Shown here piece by piece: positions 47,710-59,851 of a stretch of 64,000 bases of DNA. Under the pieces are notes generated by a model. The model did no database searches and was not told the origin of the DNA. It was given only the letters and a program-made list of their open reading frames with translations. The first letter of the stretch is position 1. Each line of letters begins with the position of its first letter. The DNA is from Tolypeutes matacus (taxonomy: Eukaryota; Chordata; Mammalia; Cingulata; Chlamyphoridae). The translations under genes were made by a program, and so were the position numbers. The stretch is taken from the NCBI GenBank assembly GCA_026826555.1, contig JAKSZT010053928.1:4652854-4716853 (forward strand), given 5' to 3'.

Positions 47710-48770
47710 TTGAAAGATTTGTTGACACCCTTTCCACTTCCTCATTGCCTGTCTTCTCAACTTATTCCCATCTGGTTATGCTCTGTCACTCCACTGAAAA
47801 TGTTCAAGAAAAGTTCATTAATGACCTCCATGTCACTAATCCATGGAACACTTAAACACCCACATCCTGCTTGACCTCAGAGAGTTCAGCTCAGTTGGCT
47901 GTTCTCCCTTTCTTGAAACAGTCTCTTCCCTTGACAGCCATGGCCCTTCTGAATTTCTTCCTACCACTTTCCACTCCTCCTTTCACTCTTTGTCAACCCA
48001 TCTTCTTCTACCTGACACGTAAATGTTGGGTTTTCTCAAGCTTGATCCTGAGCTGATTTCTCACTCTGCACTACTACTGGGTGATCTCTTTTACTGTGGG
48101 AATTTCCTTTTACTCTAGACAAGGACAGCTCCCAAGTTTTCTATAGCTGCTCCACTGCTCACTGATTTGCAGTCAAGATATTTAACCACCTATTTGACCA
48201 TTCTATGGGAAGTTTCACAGGTACCTCAAACTTTATATGTTCAAAATTCAGTTTCTGAATGTCTGTCCCTAAACCTGGACCTTCAGTATTTCTTAATGAA
48301 TAGCATCAACATATGTAACCGGATGCTTATGCCAGAAACATGAGAGTTAACCTTGACACTCCTCTCTTCCTTGTCCCTCATATCACTTTAATCGCAAGGT
48401 CCTGCTTACATCCCAGATGGCTCAAAGCCTTCCATCTTTACATCTCCTCAACCAGCGTCCTAGCAAGTGGCCATCATATTGTGCCTGGATTACTGCAATG
48501 TCCCAGAACCACTCTTCTTGACCCTCCCGCCCCAAGTCTACTGTCCAAACAGCAGAGTAGAATTATCTTTTAAAAATATCAGTCTCCTCAAAACTCTTTA
48601 TTGATACTTAAAATAACATCCTGGGTCATCACCATGGCCTGGCCTCTGCTGATTTTGCTGGATCCTCTCAGATGAGGGTCTCTTTTCTGCTGTGCCCCAC
48701 ACTGGCCTGCTCTCACTTCCTCAGCTAGCTTTGTACGTTCTGTCAGGACTGCATTATGATGTTCATGGAA
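47710..48770 (+). mobile_element. L2 LINE relic, sense
   Basis: AAGTTCATTAATGACCTCCATGTCACTAATCC, CTCAGTTGGCTGTTCTCCC, CTGGATTACTGCAATGTCCC and ACAGCAGAGTAGAATTATCTTTTAAAAA follow L2 reverse transcriptase order from middle to 3' part. Confidence 0.65.
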
Positions 48771-49602
48771 TGTAGGCACTAGGGCCTTCCTGGATCCCTT
48801 ACATTTTTTTTTTTTAATTATATTTTATGACTGCATTCATATAAAGATGACTCTAATACAGCCTGGATTCACTATGTATTCATTTTTCTTCCAATTTTAA
48901 AAGAAATGAAAACATTTTCGTGGGCCCCTAAAAATATTGGTGGCCTGGGGACTGTGCCTGCTGTGCCTGCTGATTAAGTGGACCCTGCCTTCTATTCCTT
49001 TGGCCTGAAATGCTTCCTTTGTGCCTTCACTGTACCAAGAGAAAGCCCCAGCTAGCAAAGCGTCAATTGGGAAGACCTCCAGTGCCTCACAGTGCAGATG
49101 AGCCTTGCTGAGTAGCGCAGAGAGTGGATCTAGTGTCAGTTCCCATCCCAAGGAGAAACATGAATGGATTGCAATTGCCTTAGCTCAAAGCAAGAGGACT
49201 CTGCCCATCTGCAAAATCGGGTCACTATGTGCAATCTCAGCTGGACAATGAAGTTAGGGAACCTGCCCCCCTGCTCCCTGCCATGTCTGCGGCTCCTGAC
49301 TAAGCTCTTGGTCTGATGTGCTACACCACCTCAGCTGCCTCCCCTTGGGGCAGTCTGACCTTAAAAGAAGGGAAATAAATGATTCCTCTAGTTTTAATTA
49401 TAGCACGGGTGGTGTTAGATAGTGAAATATACAACCTATGTTGACCTAATTTTTTTTTTTTCAAGACCTTGGATTATATGCTCATGCTAATTATGAAGGC
49501 TCTAGTATACTTTGAACTTCATGAAGAAAGAAATTTCAAGTAGTATAAATTATAGTAGAGGGCATGGTGATTTCCCTAGCATACTATTATATATCTCCTC
49601 TG

Positions 49603-50767
49603 TTTTTTTTTTTTTTTCCCCTACCTTTCCTCAAATCAACAGATGAATTTTATTGCATCTTTAAGTCATCACAAAAAGCTCTGGCATCTTGTTTCCGTTG
49701 CTGGACAACTCTTAGATTTCATTGATTAGCCTGCTGAACTGTTCCTTTTCAGAGACATGGCTACTACCCCAGAATTTTCTGATATCCTTCTTTTTGACTG
49801 TTGTGACTTGCTGAATCAAAGCAACTGAATTTGATACAAGTCCACTGTCATTTCCTTCATGCAATTAATTTTCCTTCAAAATGGGTTCATCTTTCTGGGC
49901 TCAAGATACTGTAGTAGCAATACCTGGCCTCATCCAAACCCTTTATATTTGTATTAGTTAGGGTTCTCTAGGGAAATAGAATCAACAGGAGATATCTGTA
50001 AATAGCATGAGATTTTATAAAATTTTCTCTCATGACCGTGGGGATGCACAAGTCCAGGTTCTGCAGGGAGGTGGCAAACCAGGGGCTCCGATGAAAGGCC
50101 AATGAAGGTCCTTGATGAGTTTCCAGGAGATGTTGGCTGTCCAAAGATGAGCTGGGAAATTCTCTCTGAATGCTGAAATCACTTCCCCTTTTAAGGCATT
50201 CAATTGATTGGATAAAACAATCACTCATTGCTGATGCAATCTCCCTGGTGGATGTAGATGTAATCAGCCATCTATGCAGTAAACTCACTGGTAACTAAAG
50301 TCCATAAATGTCCTTGTATTACAATTAGCCCAGTGCTTGCTTGACCAAACAACTGGGCACAATTATCCAGCTGAGATGACACATTAGCCTAACCATCACA
50401 ATATTTTTCACCCAAGAAAATTCTGATTTCAGCAAGAGAGCAGGCTCCTGAATCGAGCGACCTTGATGGGGAAGTGAGCATACACAGACCTTATCTTGTA
50501 ACGGAAGCCCAGTATATCACCCTTGATGATGACTACAGATAAAGTGAACTGTTCCTTTCAACCTCCCAACCACTTGTCAAGCCCAAGCCTCTTTTTCTAT
50601 CCAAGGAAATGGAGTTCTACATTGGTGTGGCTGAAGTCCCTCCGCAGGGATCCTCTGGGGCCCCTCACAATTGCTGTGGGTCCCTTCAATGTGATGTCCA
50701 CATTCTGAAATGTCAGCAGTCTGGTTGCTGAGATTTATCATCATTCTCACAGCAGATACGAGCAAAA
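49603..50767 (-). pseudogene. RPL9: RPL9 (uL6) processed pseudogene, split by an LTR
   Basis: Minus-strand intronless copy of the 60S protein uL6/RPL9. The former ATG is at 50742-50744 and the stop at 49719-49721. Readable pieces include [10 protein letters not shown] near the start, [18 protein letters not shown] near the end and the [13 protein letters not shown] region near 50470; several indels and stops destroy the frame. AATAAA (near 49652) precedes a poly(A) seen as T at 49603-49617. CTCCTCTG at 49595-49602 and 50768-50775 is the target duplication. The LTR at 49950-50400 lies inside the LGEKYIRR codons, which rejoin cleanly when it is set aside. Confidence 0.92.
49950..50400 (-). mobile_element. 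ERVL/MLT2-type solo LTR inside the RPL9 pseudogene
   Basis: On the minus strand it starts TGTGATGGTTAGGCTAATGTGTCA and ends AGAACCCTAACTAATACA, the hallmark of MLT2-like ERVL LTRs. Perfect 5-bp duplication ATATT at 49945-49949 and 50401-50405. No internal sequence, 451 bp. Confidence 0.9.
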
Positions 50768-50775
50768 CTCCTCTG

Positions 50776-52590
50776 GTGTTTTTGCAAGAACCTGAGAGTA
50801 GCAGAAAAGGGAGAAGAAAACCGCATTTTGTTTGAACAATATTCTTTCTCTTTTTGTTATTCCAAAGCTTCTTTATTTTCCTTTTCTTTCCTTCTTTTTC
50901 TTCCATGTTAATTCAGCTGAAAGCCTGAAAGGAGACTAGTAGAGGGCTTTATCAAAGGCAATGAAATATCTAAATTTACCAGACTTACATTCTAGAATTA
51001 TCTCTGTCTTTCTCACAATTTGTATACCAGGTGGTTAAAAGGAAGGACCTGGACTGATCTGTCATTGTTTCATGTTCTTTGCATGAACACAATACTTCCT
51101 TGTGCTGACATTCATAACAAGAGAAGATTAAAGTCAGGAAAAGGCCCTATCCAATCTTTTTTAGTCAAACCCACAATATTTTCCATCCCCCTTTTAAATT
51201 ATATTTGCTCTGTGGTTTGGATAAGCAGACCACATTGCGTGCTGCCTAAATTATTTTCCAACTACCAAATTGCTATGTCTCTGAAATACGTCCCCAGATC
51301 ATCTACATGTTTTCAGGCAAGCTGTCTTTTAGGACATTGAATTATATTCTTTATTATAATATATAATTACAGCATCAATGTCTATATACCCTTTGTTACA
51401 ATATATGCTAATTATTTTTTCCAGTTCTAAGATTATTAAAGCAGTTCTTAGGCATTAATGGGTACTGTCAACAGAGTAAGTATTGAACAGAAGATTGAGA
51501 GTAAAATCAAGAGAAAACAAGGTTTCCATAGATTAACCTACCAACTTTATACTGGCTACTAGGCCCCTTAATTTATTCTTGACAGTTATTAATTGGTGGA
51601 TTTCCCTACCTTCCTTTGAATTATTTTGTGAAATCAAATGGGTCATTTTGAAGCCTAGATACTCAGTAATCTTATTTTTAACTTGTCAAAATTATCTCCT
51701 TTTGGATATGTGCAAAGGATATTTGTCATTACTCAGCAAATGTTTCACCGTGCTGGAAAATTGCCTCTCTACTTTTGTCAAGAGTTCAAAATGATAATAA
51801 ATACCATGTTAATACAGAATGGCTAATGGATCTGGGAAATCTGAGAACACAGGCCAAGACTATCAGGGATTAAAAAAAAAAAAAAAAAGGCAGAGAAAGA
51901 ATAAAGTAGAAAGGGCTTTCTGAATCCAAAATACCATGACTCCAAGACTCCATATTTGATGAGAGAAACTAGACATAAAAATATGTCTGCATGATAATTT
52001 TACTCCCCCCTACTTTAGTTTCATGTTAGTTTTACATCTTTCACTATGATTTATAAGTCTGGTTTTAATTTCAAATTTTGAACAAGGGACCTGGGCCCTT
52101 AAGAGTCTTAATTCTCAATTATAGGATCTGCTCACTGAAGTCATTCTGCCTGGGGGCCCAGGAATGTGCAGGGAGATTTATAAGAAGGTACATTGTAACA
52201 CTCAAAAAACAGAATCTGGCCTGTGCACTTATGGTGGCAGGAAGAGTTCTGATTCTTTAGCCGGTCAATATTGGAAATTTGAGTGAAGAAGGTGTGTCTA
52301 TGGGTACTGTGCCAATGGTGTATCTAATTAAAATAATAAAGCCTATCACGGCTTTGCCAGAGTTAATTAGCTCTCCCCATTATCTGATGTTTCATTACCT
52401 TCTAAAATTTCTTATGGAAAGTCTCGCAAGAGATGTTTTATGAACAAGTTGTAACTATTTTTATGGATTTTAGTGATTTAGACCAGATTCATGACCCACA
52501 ACCACATTTGCCATTATGAGCAACATAGACTTTCCTTTTTCCAGATTTTGTGCAATGAATATCAATTTTTCCCTCCTTTTGAGTACTGCT
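50776..52590. other. Low-repeat intergenic DNA
   Basis: No gene or named repeat. The part around 52290-52480 has homeodomain-like TAATTA motifs (see findings). Confidence 0.5.
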
Positions 52591-52598
52591 AAAGCCCA

Positions 52599-52602
<4 letters not shown>

Positions 52603-52631
<29 letters not shown>

Positions 52632-52796
52632 TATTTTATTTATTCATTTATCCCCCCCTTGCTGCCTGTGCTTGCTGGGTCAGCTAACCACGCCGTGCGG
52701 GCGGGCTTGCCTTCACCAGGAGGCCCCGGGAACCGAACCCGGGGCCTCCCGTATGGTAAACGGGAGCCCTACTGATTGAGCCACAGCCGCTTCCCT
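52603..52796 (-). mobile_element. DAS-type SINE, young copy
   Basis: Short-form unit nearly identical to that at 35796. Duplication AAAGCC(C/T)ATTTT at 52591-52602 and 52797-52807. Confidence 0.92.
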
Positions 52797-52808
52797 AAAG
52801 CCTATTTT

Positions 52809-54660
52809 AAAAGTTATTTTATGTGGTCTTTTACAACTGAAATGAAAATGACAGGATATTTTGAGATCTGTAAACCAACTTTTGTCCTTACTTCAAATTC
52901 TTGGAATGGGAAGTTCCCTTAGTGCAAAGTGCCGTAGGGGTATGCACAGATTTGAATGGAAGAATAGAGGGGGTGCTCATCTCAAACAGAGGTGGGGTTC
53001 ATGGAAGGCTTTCTGGAGGGGTGACAGAAGCTGAAGGTGAAAAAGAGTTGGATAGATAGAAAATTGCAGATTAGACAGGGAACTCCTCTCATGTATTTTG
53101 GTCACTACTCTATCCAAAGGCCTTGTCAGAGTACACTGCTTGTGTATAGTACACAATAAGCAACTATTTGCCAAGTGTTTGGAGAAAGGGTTGCTAATGT
53201 ACAGTTCTTTCATAGCAACATGCTTGCATTTAGCAGGACCATTTGGAGTCACAATACCTTTACCCAATTCAGATATTTTGGGCAGCAACAGACTATAGGA
53301 GGAAGAACTTAAGGGCAGGTGGTGCCTCAAATTAAAAACCTCCTAGATGGCTGCCTTCTCTATTTTCAGCACCAGCATTAGGTCACTGATTGTGAATAGG
53401 CAAAGAAAAGATCAAAGAGGTTGAATGCTTGTGATGATCACCTGACCTTCCATTATGAGTGAAATTTGGGCTTTCATCTGGGCTCACCAAGGGTGTGTGA
53501 GGCTTTCTGGAGATGGCAGCAGTCCTGGGGAGATAGATGCCAGGCTACCACTGGTCCAAAGTGAGCCTCAGCTTCAGCAATGAGCCAGAGAAAAAAAGGC
53601 CACAGAAAAGAGTTTGGGCAAAAATCAAAAGGAGCATTTGCTTGTCACCTCCATCAGGTAATTCTCTAAGGCCAAGTGGAATTTTCTCTGAGCCTCTGTG
53701 TTAGGAAAATAACAGGTAGGAGCTGTTATGTCTGCTCAAAGGAGAAAATGTGCTAATTTGCCACTTTTCCTTGTCAAAATATGTTAGAAGCAGTCCTGCA
53801 AATTAACACTGTCCTGAAAGCAGTAGGGAGAAAGAATTAGAGGGCATGGTGATTTTCCTTATTGTCTATCTCTAGTATTTTTTGCAGTGAGTAACTTAGC
53901 AGAAAAGGGAGGGGATAATGATGTTTCATTTGCCATTTTCATTGAGCAGGATTCTAGTGGAATGGAAGTTTCCTTTGTTGTCCTTCTTTGCTGCAGTGGC
54001 TTTGTCACTGAAGGGAATTTGATGACTGCTGTGAAGTTCTTTTTGGAGCAACAGTTCTGGGTCTTCTTCCACCTCCAAAACAATCCTGAGAGTCAGGAGG
54101 GTGACTAGGCTGACGGTGACCTAGATGCACAGCTGAAGGCAACGCGGTTCCTTGTTAGGTAACCTGATGTGGAGAAGATATGTTGTGCAGAGCAGAAAGT
54201 GACAGCACACTCTTGTCCACCCAGGGATGAAAAAGGCTACAAAGTTATTTTGATGCAGGGCTGTCACTGCTGTGCTTTTGCAGGAGTTAGAGAAAGGTGT
54301 CGCTTTGGGCAGTGCAGTGCCCTCCAGAGCTCAGGGCTTGGCAAGGGAAGCTTGAGCTGGATTTCAGTTCCTGCTTGTACCCTTGTCCAGGAGCAACCTG
54401 CATAGCCATGCATGCTGGCCCTGATCTGATGTACATCTTAAACATTGCTGATGTTATTACTGAAAATGGCAGCCACAGATAGGAATCTTCTGCAAGTTTG
54501 CCCTTTGCAGTGTGACGTTCTTCTTTTCTTACCCCTTTTGGCTTTGCTACTCTCTCTTCTCTCCACTCAGTGCCCTCCATGAGGGCACAGGCCCAGGTTT
54601 CCCCTTCCTCCTCCTTGATTGCTCTTTCATCCTTAGTGACTCACTACTTCCACCTCGATG
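52809..54660. other. Intergenic DNA, no named feature
   Basis: Open frames of 60-120 codons on both strands show no family resemblance. Confidence 0.5.
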
Positions 54661-54669
54661 TCTTTTTAG

Positions 54670-56020
54670 AAACGATTTTGAAATAATTTTAAATTTACAG
54701 AGAAGTTGCTGAAATAGTACAAAGTGTTCCTGTATGTTCTTCGCCCAGCTTCCACTAATATTCACATTTGCATGACAATATTTCAATGATCAAAACTAAG
54801 AAATTAACTCTGGTTCAATACAGATAAATTGAAGACTCTTTGAACTTCACCAGGTTTTCCACTAATGTCCTTTTCATGTTTCAGAATCCAACTCAGGGCA
54901 TTATCACATTGAGTTGTCATGTCTCCTTAGTGTTCTCCATTCTGTGATAGTTCCTCCTTTAAAACCTTGGCAGTTTTGAGGAGTACTGGCTAGTTATTTT
55001 GTAGAATATCTGTCAGTTTGAGCTTGTCTGATGTTTTTTCATGATTAGACATTTTTGGTAAGAATACTTCCAAAATGATGTTCTCATCTCAGTATATCAT
55101 GTTGGGGTATATGATGTTGCTATGTCTTATTACTGGTAAGGTGCATCTAAATGGGTATCTGCCAGGTTTCTCTAGTGAAAAGTTGTTATTTCTCTCTTTG
55201 TAATTAATACCTATCTTAGGGGAGATACTGGGAGACTATGCACATATCTCATTTCTCCTCAAACTTGTGCACACTGATTTTAGAAACCATTGCTAGAACT
55301 TGCATGCAACAATTATTACTATGTTACTCTAATAGTAAATTTGTACTTCCTTCATTCCTTCTACATTTATTTATTCATTGTGATTTTCTGTAAGGAAGAT
55401 AATCCCTTCTCCTCCATTTACTTATTTTTTCAATTATTTATTGATATCATTATGGACTCATAGATATTTATTTAATTCTATGGATTATAATCCAATACTC
55501 TCATTATTTATTTTGTTGCTCAAATTGTTCCACCTTTGGCCACTGGGAGCTCTTCCATTGATGTGTCCCCATCCTTTATTTTGAGCCTGTCCCTACTTTA
55601 TGGCACCATGAGATACTACAGATTCATCTTATACTTTCTCTGCCCCAGCCCTGGAATCAATCACTTTCTCCAAGGAGCCCTCGTTCCTTTCATTTGGGGA
55701 TGGTGTGCTTATCACTACTGGGTGTGGCTGCAACTAGCTCTTCTCAGCAGACAGACAGGAAATCTAGGTGCACTAACTCATGCATGCATACACACTATAT
55801 TTATTTCTGTATCTATCTGTCTGTGCTTATATTTAAAAAACCATGAATTTATACTGGTACCTCCCATTCTAATTCAAAACTTCAAGGTTCCTTCTAGCCT
55901 TCCCTCTTTCCTTATTTTTAACTTCCTTCTCAGACAGTAAAAACCTGGCTCTCTGCATCTACACTATATACTTGTTTGTGCAACCCTGATATGAACACAG
56001 AGCAGTTACAGAATTGCTAG
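54670..56020 (-). mobile_element. Old L1 3' fragment
   Basis: AAATTTACAGAGAAGTTGCTGAAATAGTACAAAG, GGCATTATCACATTGAGTTGTCATGTCTCC, TTATTGATATCATTATGGACTCAT and TTTGGCCACTGGGAGCTCTTCC are ancient L1 3' UTR landmarks in antisense. Confidence 0.65.
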
Positions 56021-56029
56021 CTTTTGAGA

Positions 56030-57770
56030 AACCATTCCCTAGGTCTTGACTCTGCTTTACTCTGTGTTAAGCTTCATTCTCAACCAGGCTCTCTCTCCAC
56101 GTGGTGGCCCCCAGCATCTCTAAGCTTACATTCTCTTGGCTTAGTAACCCTTGAAAAGAAGAGTGCTTCTTTTCTCTTTCCCAGGACTTCCAGAAAAGGG
56201 TCCAGGATGGGTTCTTCTTGGACTGACTGGATTCCTGTCATCCCTGATCCAGTTACTATGGTCAGAAAAATGGAGTAAACTGCATGGTCAGACCTGTGAC
56301 ATGTGCCTGCCCTGGAGCCTGGACCACAGGGACAGAGTGTAGGTGAGGGGTGATTCTCCAAAGGAAAATTAGGCTCCTATTATCAGAAGAGAGGGAAATC
56401 GTTCTGTGTGGGTTAAACCCCCAGATATGTATAGGATATCCTACACAGATTCAACTACCACAAAAAAAGTGAGCAAAAAGATGGATGTATGGTTGATTTG
56501 AAAAGGAATATTGTCCTCATTTAACAAGAGTTGCTGCCAGGCTTGTTAGCTTGACCTAGTTTAAGATGAAATAGAAGTTTGGTAACTTGAATACTTTTAT
56601 CCAAGTTCACTCAGAAACTCTGCAACAAGCCCTCTAGACCTCCCGAGATTTGGGCAGCTGCCACCTTGTGGCCAAGACAGCCCCATCGGCCAGGAGGGGC
56701 CTGGAAGGCCTGCCCGAGGTGCTGCCAGCTGGTGCCTGGGATCCCCTTTTAATGCGACTACTAAAATGACTGTAGTTTAAAGCTTCTGTACAATAGAAAA
56801 AACTTAGAAATTCAACCTGCTGTTGCTGGATTTAAAAGCCGCAGAAAACTTTTAAGTAAAACGTGGAGGTTTTGTTTTTGTTTTAAAGATATAGAGTTAA
56901 CAATTGCTGTTTATCTTGGGCTGTGAATGAATTCTAAATCTTTCCTTCAGGTCAGACCCCTTTGAGGTTTTACTTGCTCTGGTCTCCAGCCTTAAAATGA
57001 AATCAGCTACATCCTTTGTTTAGCCAGCTGCTAAGTTAGATAGAGGTCCAAGGACAGGCCCCGGGTCTCAGTGCTAGCCTTGTTCTGGGCAGAAGCACGA
57101 TTTCCCTGGGTATGTTCAGTAACCATGCTATCCCTCCCTCTTTGAGTTCTTTCCCTCTAGTTATGACTTCATTCACATAGAAAGGAATTTCTTTAAACAG
57201 TGATTTCATCCATCTAGAATTCTGCTAAAAATCACATATTAAGAAGACTTTACAACTCCCAACTTCTTTGAAAAATCACCTGTGTTTTTAAAGGGGCTTA
57301 GCCCTTTTTCTCTTCTGATAGGTTAGAATGATCTGTAATAGAATACAGCAGTTTTTATGCAGTTACCCAGTGGTTTAATCACAATGCAAAAGCAACATTA
57401 CTAATCTGAACAATCTGCATGGATGACAACTCATAGAAATAGCTATCAATTAGCAACATAATTGTCAGTTATAAATTGCCAACATTAAAATAAGCAATTG
57501 TTATTTCTATGAGGCTTTTGTGCCTTTTTTCTTCTTCTCTTCTTTCTCTTCACAGGGTGTGGATATAGGGCAGGAGCCTGGTTTGAAAAGTTTAAACTGA
57601 TGACCGAGTTAATTGTTGTTTTAACTATGGGATCATCTTTCTTGTGGGTTGTTCTGAAGTGAAAACAGCAGTGCTAGTCAAAAAATTCCATTGCAGCCCT
57701 GGCAGGTCAACTCTGCCTTGGCTCTGAAATCTCCGTAGTGTCAAATTTGATGCAAAGTCTATATTCCCTT
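56030..57770. other. Intergenic DNA, no named feature
   Basis: No gene recognised. A short GC-rich patch lies at 56640-56750. AT-rich, low-repeat sequence occupies about 57170-57520. Confidence 0.5.
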
Positions 57771-57772
57771 TA

Positions 57773-58173
57773 TTTATTTATTTTTTAAAGATTTATTTAT
57801 TTGTTTCTCTCCTCTCCCCCACCCCCCACACCATTGTTTTGCATTCGCTGTCTGCTCCCTGTGTCCATTCACTGTGTGTTCTTCTCTGTCTGCTTGTTTT
57901 CTCTTTAGGTGGCACCGGGAATGGATCCTGGGACCTTCTGGAGTGGGAGAGACGTGCTCAATCTCTTGCGCCACCTCAGCTCCCTGGTCTGCTGCATCTC
58001 TTATTGTCTCTCCTGTGTCTCTTTTTGTTGCATCATCTTGCTGCTCCAGCTCTCCACGCAGGCCAGCTTTCTGCTTCGGCCAGCCTGCCCTGACCAGGAG
58101 GCCCTGGGAATTGAACCCTGAACCTTCTGTATGGTAGATGGGAGCCCAATTGCTTGAGCCACATCCGCTTCCC
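57773..58173 (-). mobile_element. Dimeric DAS-type SINE
   Basis: Two tRNA-like units (CCGGGAATGGATCCTGGGACC and GGGAATTGAACCCTGAACC). Perfect 13-bp duplication TATATTCCCTTTA at 57760-57772 and 58174-58186, so the dimer moved as one unit. Confidence 0.93.
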
Positions 58174-58774
58174 TATATTCCCTTTAATCAGGGGCTGTTG
58201 TAGGCAAAACATATTAGTTCTCTCCTACTTTGTTCGATCAAGATCATATCAAAGAAAACCCAGGCTCCGTATGAAGATGGATTATATTTTTGCTAAAAGC
58301 AGCTGAAAAGAGTTTAGTCAGCACCATCAGGATAATGGCCTTGGTGTCTTCCTCTCTATATTATTTCAAAACCACTCTATGGGGTGAGTGGACAAAAATA
58401 GCAGAAGGAAAAAGAATCGGGATTGGGTGGAAGAAAAGCACGGAGAAGATCAAAGGTACCAGGATCACCTTAAGTTTTTGTACCTTTCTCCCTTGGGAAG
58501 ACAGACATGAGGGTTCCTGATATGCTGGAACACAGGGATAACACCTAAAGGAAAGATGACAACTTGTGGGTAGGCCCAAAAGTTGGGCCCATGGTGCAAA
58601 ATCGTCTTTTACTGGGAAAGATCGAATCCTACTGGGTCATTTGCATTTAGGACAAGTGATCTGCCCATTGGCAGGTGGTACCTCTCCATTTGCAAAAAAA
58701 AAAAAAAGTTTGACTTGGAACTTGCAACAAATTGCCACGTCCTTCTTTGGGGAGTATTGTGACTTGGGGAGTAG

Positions 58775-58985
58775 TGGAGAGAAAGCAGGCTTTTGAATCA
58801 GACACAGGAGTTTGAATGCCAGTGCTGTGAGTTACTGCCAGAGTGTGGCCAGTTTCCTTTCTTGGGGCTTTCATTTCTTGCCTCTAAAATGATGAGAAGA
58901 ATTCCAGTCTGCAGGGTGGTTTAGGGCATTCAGCGAGTTGATGCGCGGGGAGTGCCTGGTGCCTTGTTGGTGCTAACAAATGGCT
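58775..58985 (+). mobile_element. MIR SINE relic
   Basis: CAGGCTTTTGAATCAGACACAGGAGTTTGAATGCCAG, TTTCATTTCTTGCCTCTAAAATGATG and GAGTGCCTGGTGCCTTGTTGG follow MIR from head to tail. Confidence 0.65.
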
Positions 58986-59630
58986 GGCCGGTACCAAATG
59001 AAAGAGAAAGCAACCAAGACACTTTTTACTGACCTAAAAATATTTAAGTTAATGAAGTAGTTTTGCTTTTTGATCGTAATGAAAGGGAATTTTAATTTTT
59101 TTTTCATTAAAAAAAGTCATCAATTCATGTTTACATTTTAAAATTCACTTCTAAATTCAGTGGCTTATTATGATGGTTGTTACTATGCATAATAACTCCA
59201 TTAATCATTGACTCCTGAATCAAGCTTTTCTCTGCAGCTGGGAAGGTGCTGTTTGTAAGTGAGCCAGCTTTGCAAATAGACTGTGATAAGTACAGGTGAC
59301 ATTTAATGATAGTATAGCAAATCTCCTTTGTTTCCCCTCCATGGGTATATCGGCTGACTGTTTGTAGTATAGTAAGCCTTCCAAAGAGAAGAAGAACTCT
59401 CTATTAATCCTGATTTAAACAATCATATCTTATTTTGGAGAAGATATGACTCTGCTTTTTTGCTCATTGGCTTAGGGTTGGGGAGGCAGCTTTTAGGTGC
59501 CAACCAACAAGGTTTCCCGTTATTTATTGTTTTGCATATTTTCCTTCTCTAAAGGCTTTCCTTAAGCTGGTCCATGGTTGTGCTTTTCACTGCCAACTTT
59601 GGTTTGTCTAGACATCTGTATGCTCCTCCA
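58986..59630. other. Low-repeat DNA, possible conserved non-coding block
   Basis: No gene. 59100-59320 is unrepeated and has several homeodomain/POU-like motifs (see findings). Confidence 0.4.
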
Positions 59631-59851
59631 GCTGTGTGGGAGGCTGGCGACCTTACCTCCTCACCTCGTGCTCAGCCCTTCAAAGGTTACATTTACTGCT
59701 TGGAAGAACAGCCGACTTTCCAGATATGGAACGTCTCATTGCACCCCTTTTCTACACCATCTGTCTGACCTGGACCCATTCCAAACACTACAGCTCTGCT
59801 GGCAGAATGGTCTTCCTACTACAGAAGTTTTGTAATCTGCTAATTGACAGG
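59631..59851 (+). pseudogene. Relic exon of an axonemal dynein heavy chain (tail, DHC_N1 region)
   Basis: The plus-strand frame reads ADFPDMERLIAPLF, then YTICLTWTHSKHY and VFLLQKFCNLLIDR, ending exactly at a GTAAGG donor (59852). This is the conserved N-terminal tail segment of DNAH9/11/17-type outer-arm dynein heavy chains (compare TICLxWTHSxYY and VLLQEICNLLI in that family). A CTCCTCCAG acceptor-like site precedes 59631. From there the first codons read AVWEAGD in one frame, like the family's ALKEAQD, and switch to the second frame at about 59650, which suggests a 1-nt deletion. No poly(A), target duplication or joined neighbouring exon is present, so it is not a retrocopy. I could not find other dynein exons in the window. 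A shorter intact exon from 59712 is an alternative reading. Confidence 0.7.

Noticed and set aside
50577..50906. 109-codon minus-strand frame as a gene
   Set aside because: Part of it is the RPL9 pseudogene read with flanking DNA; the parent frame is shifted and broken.
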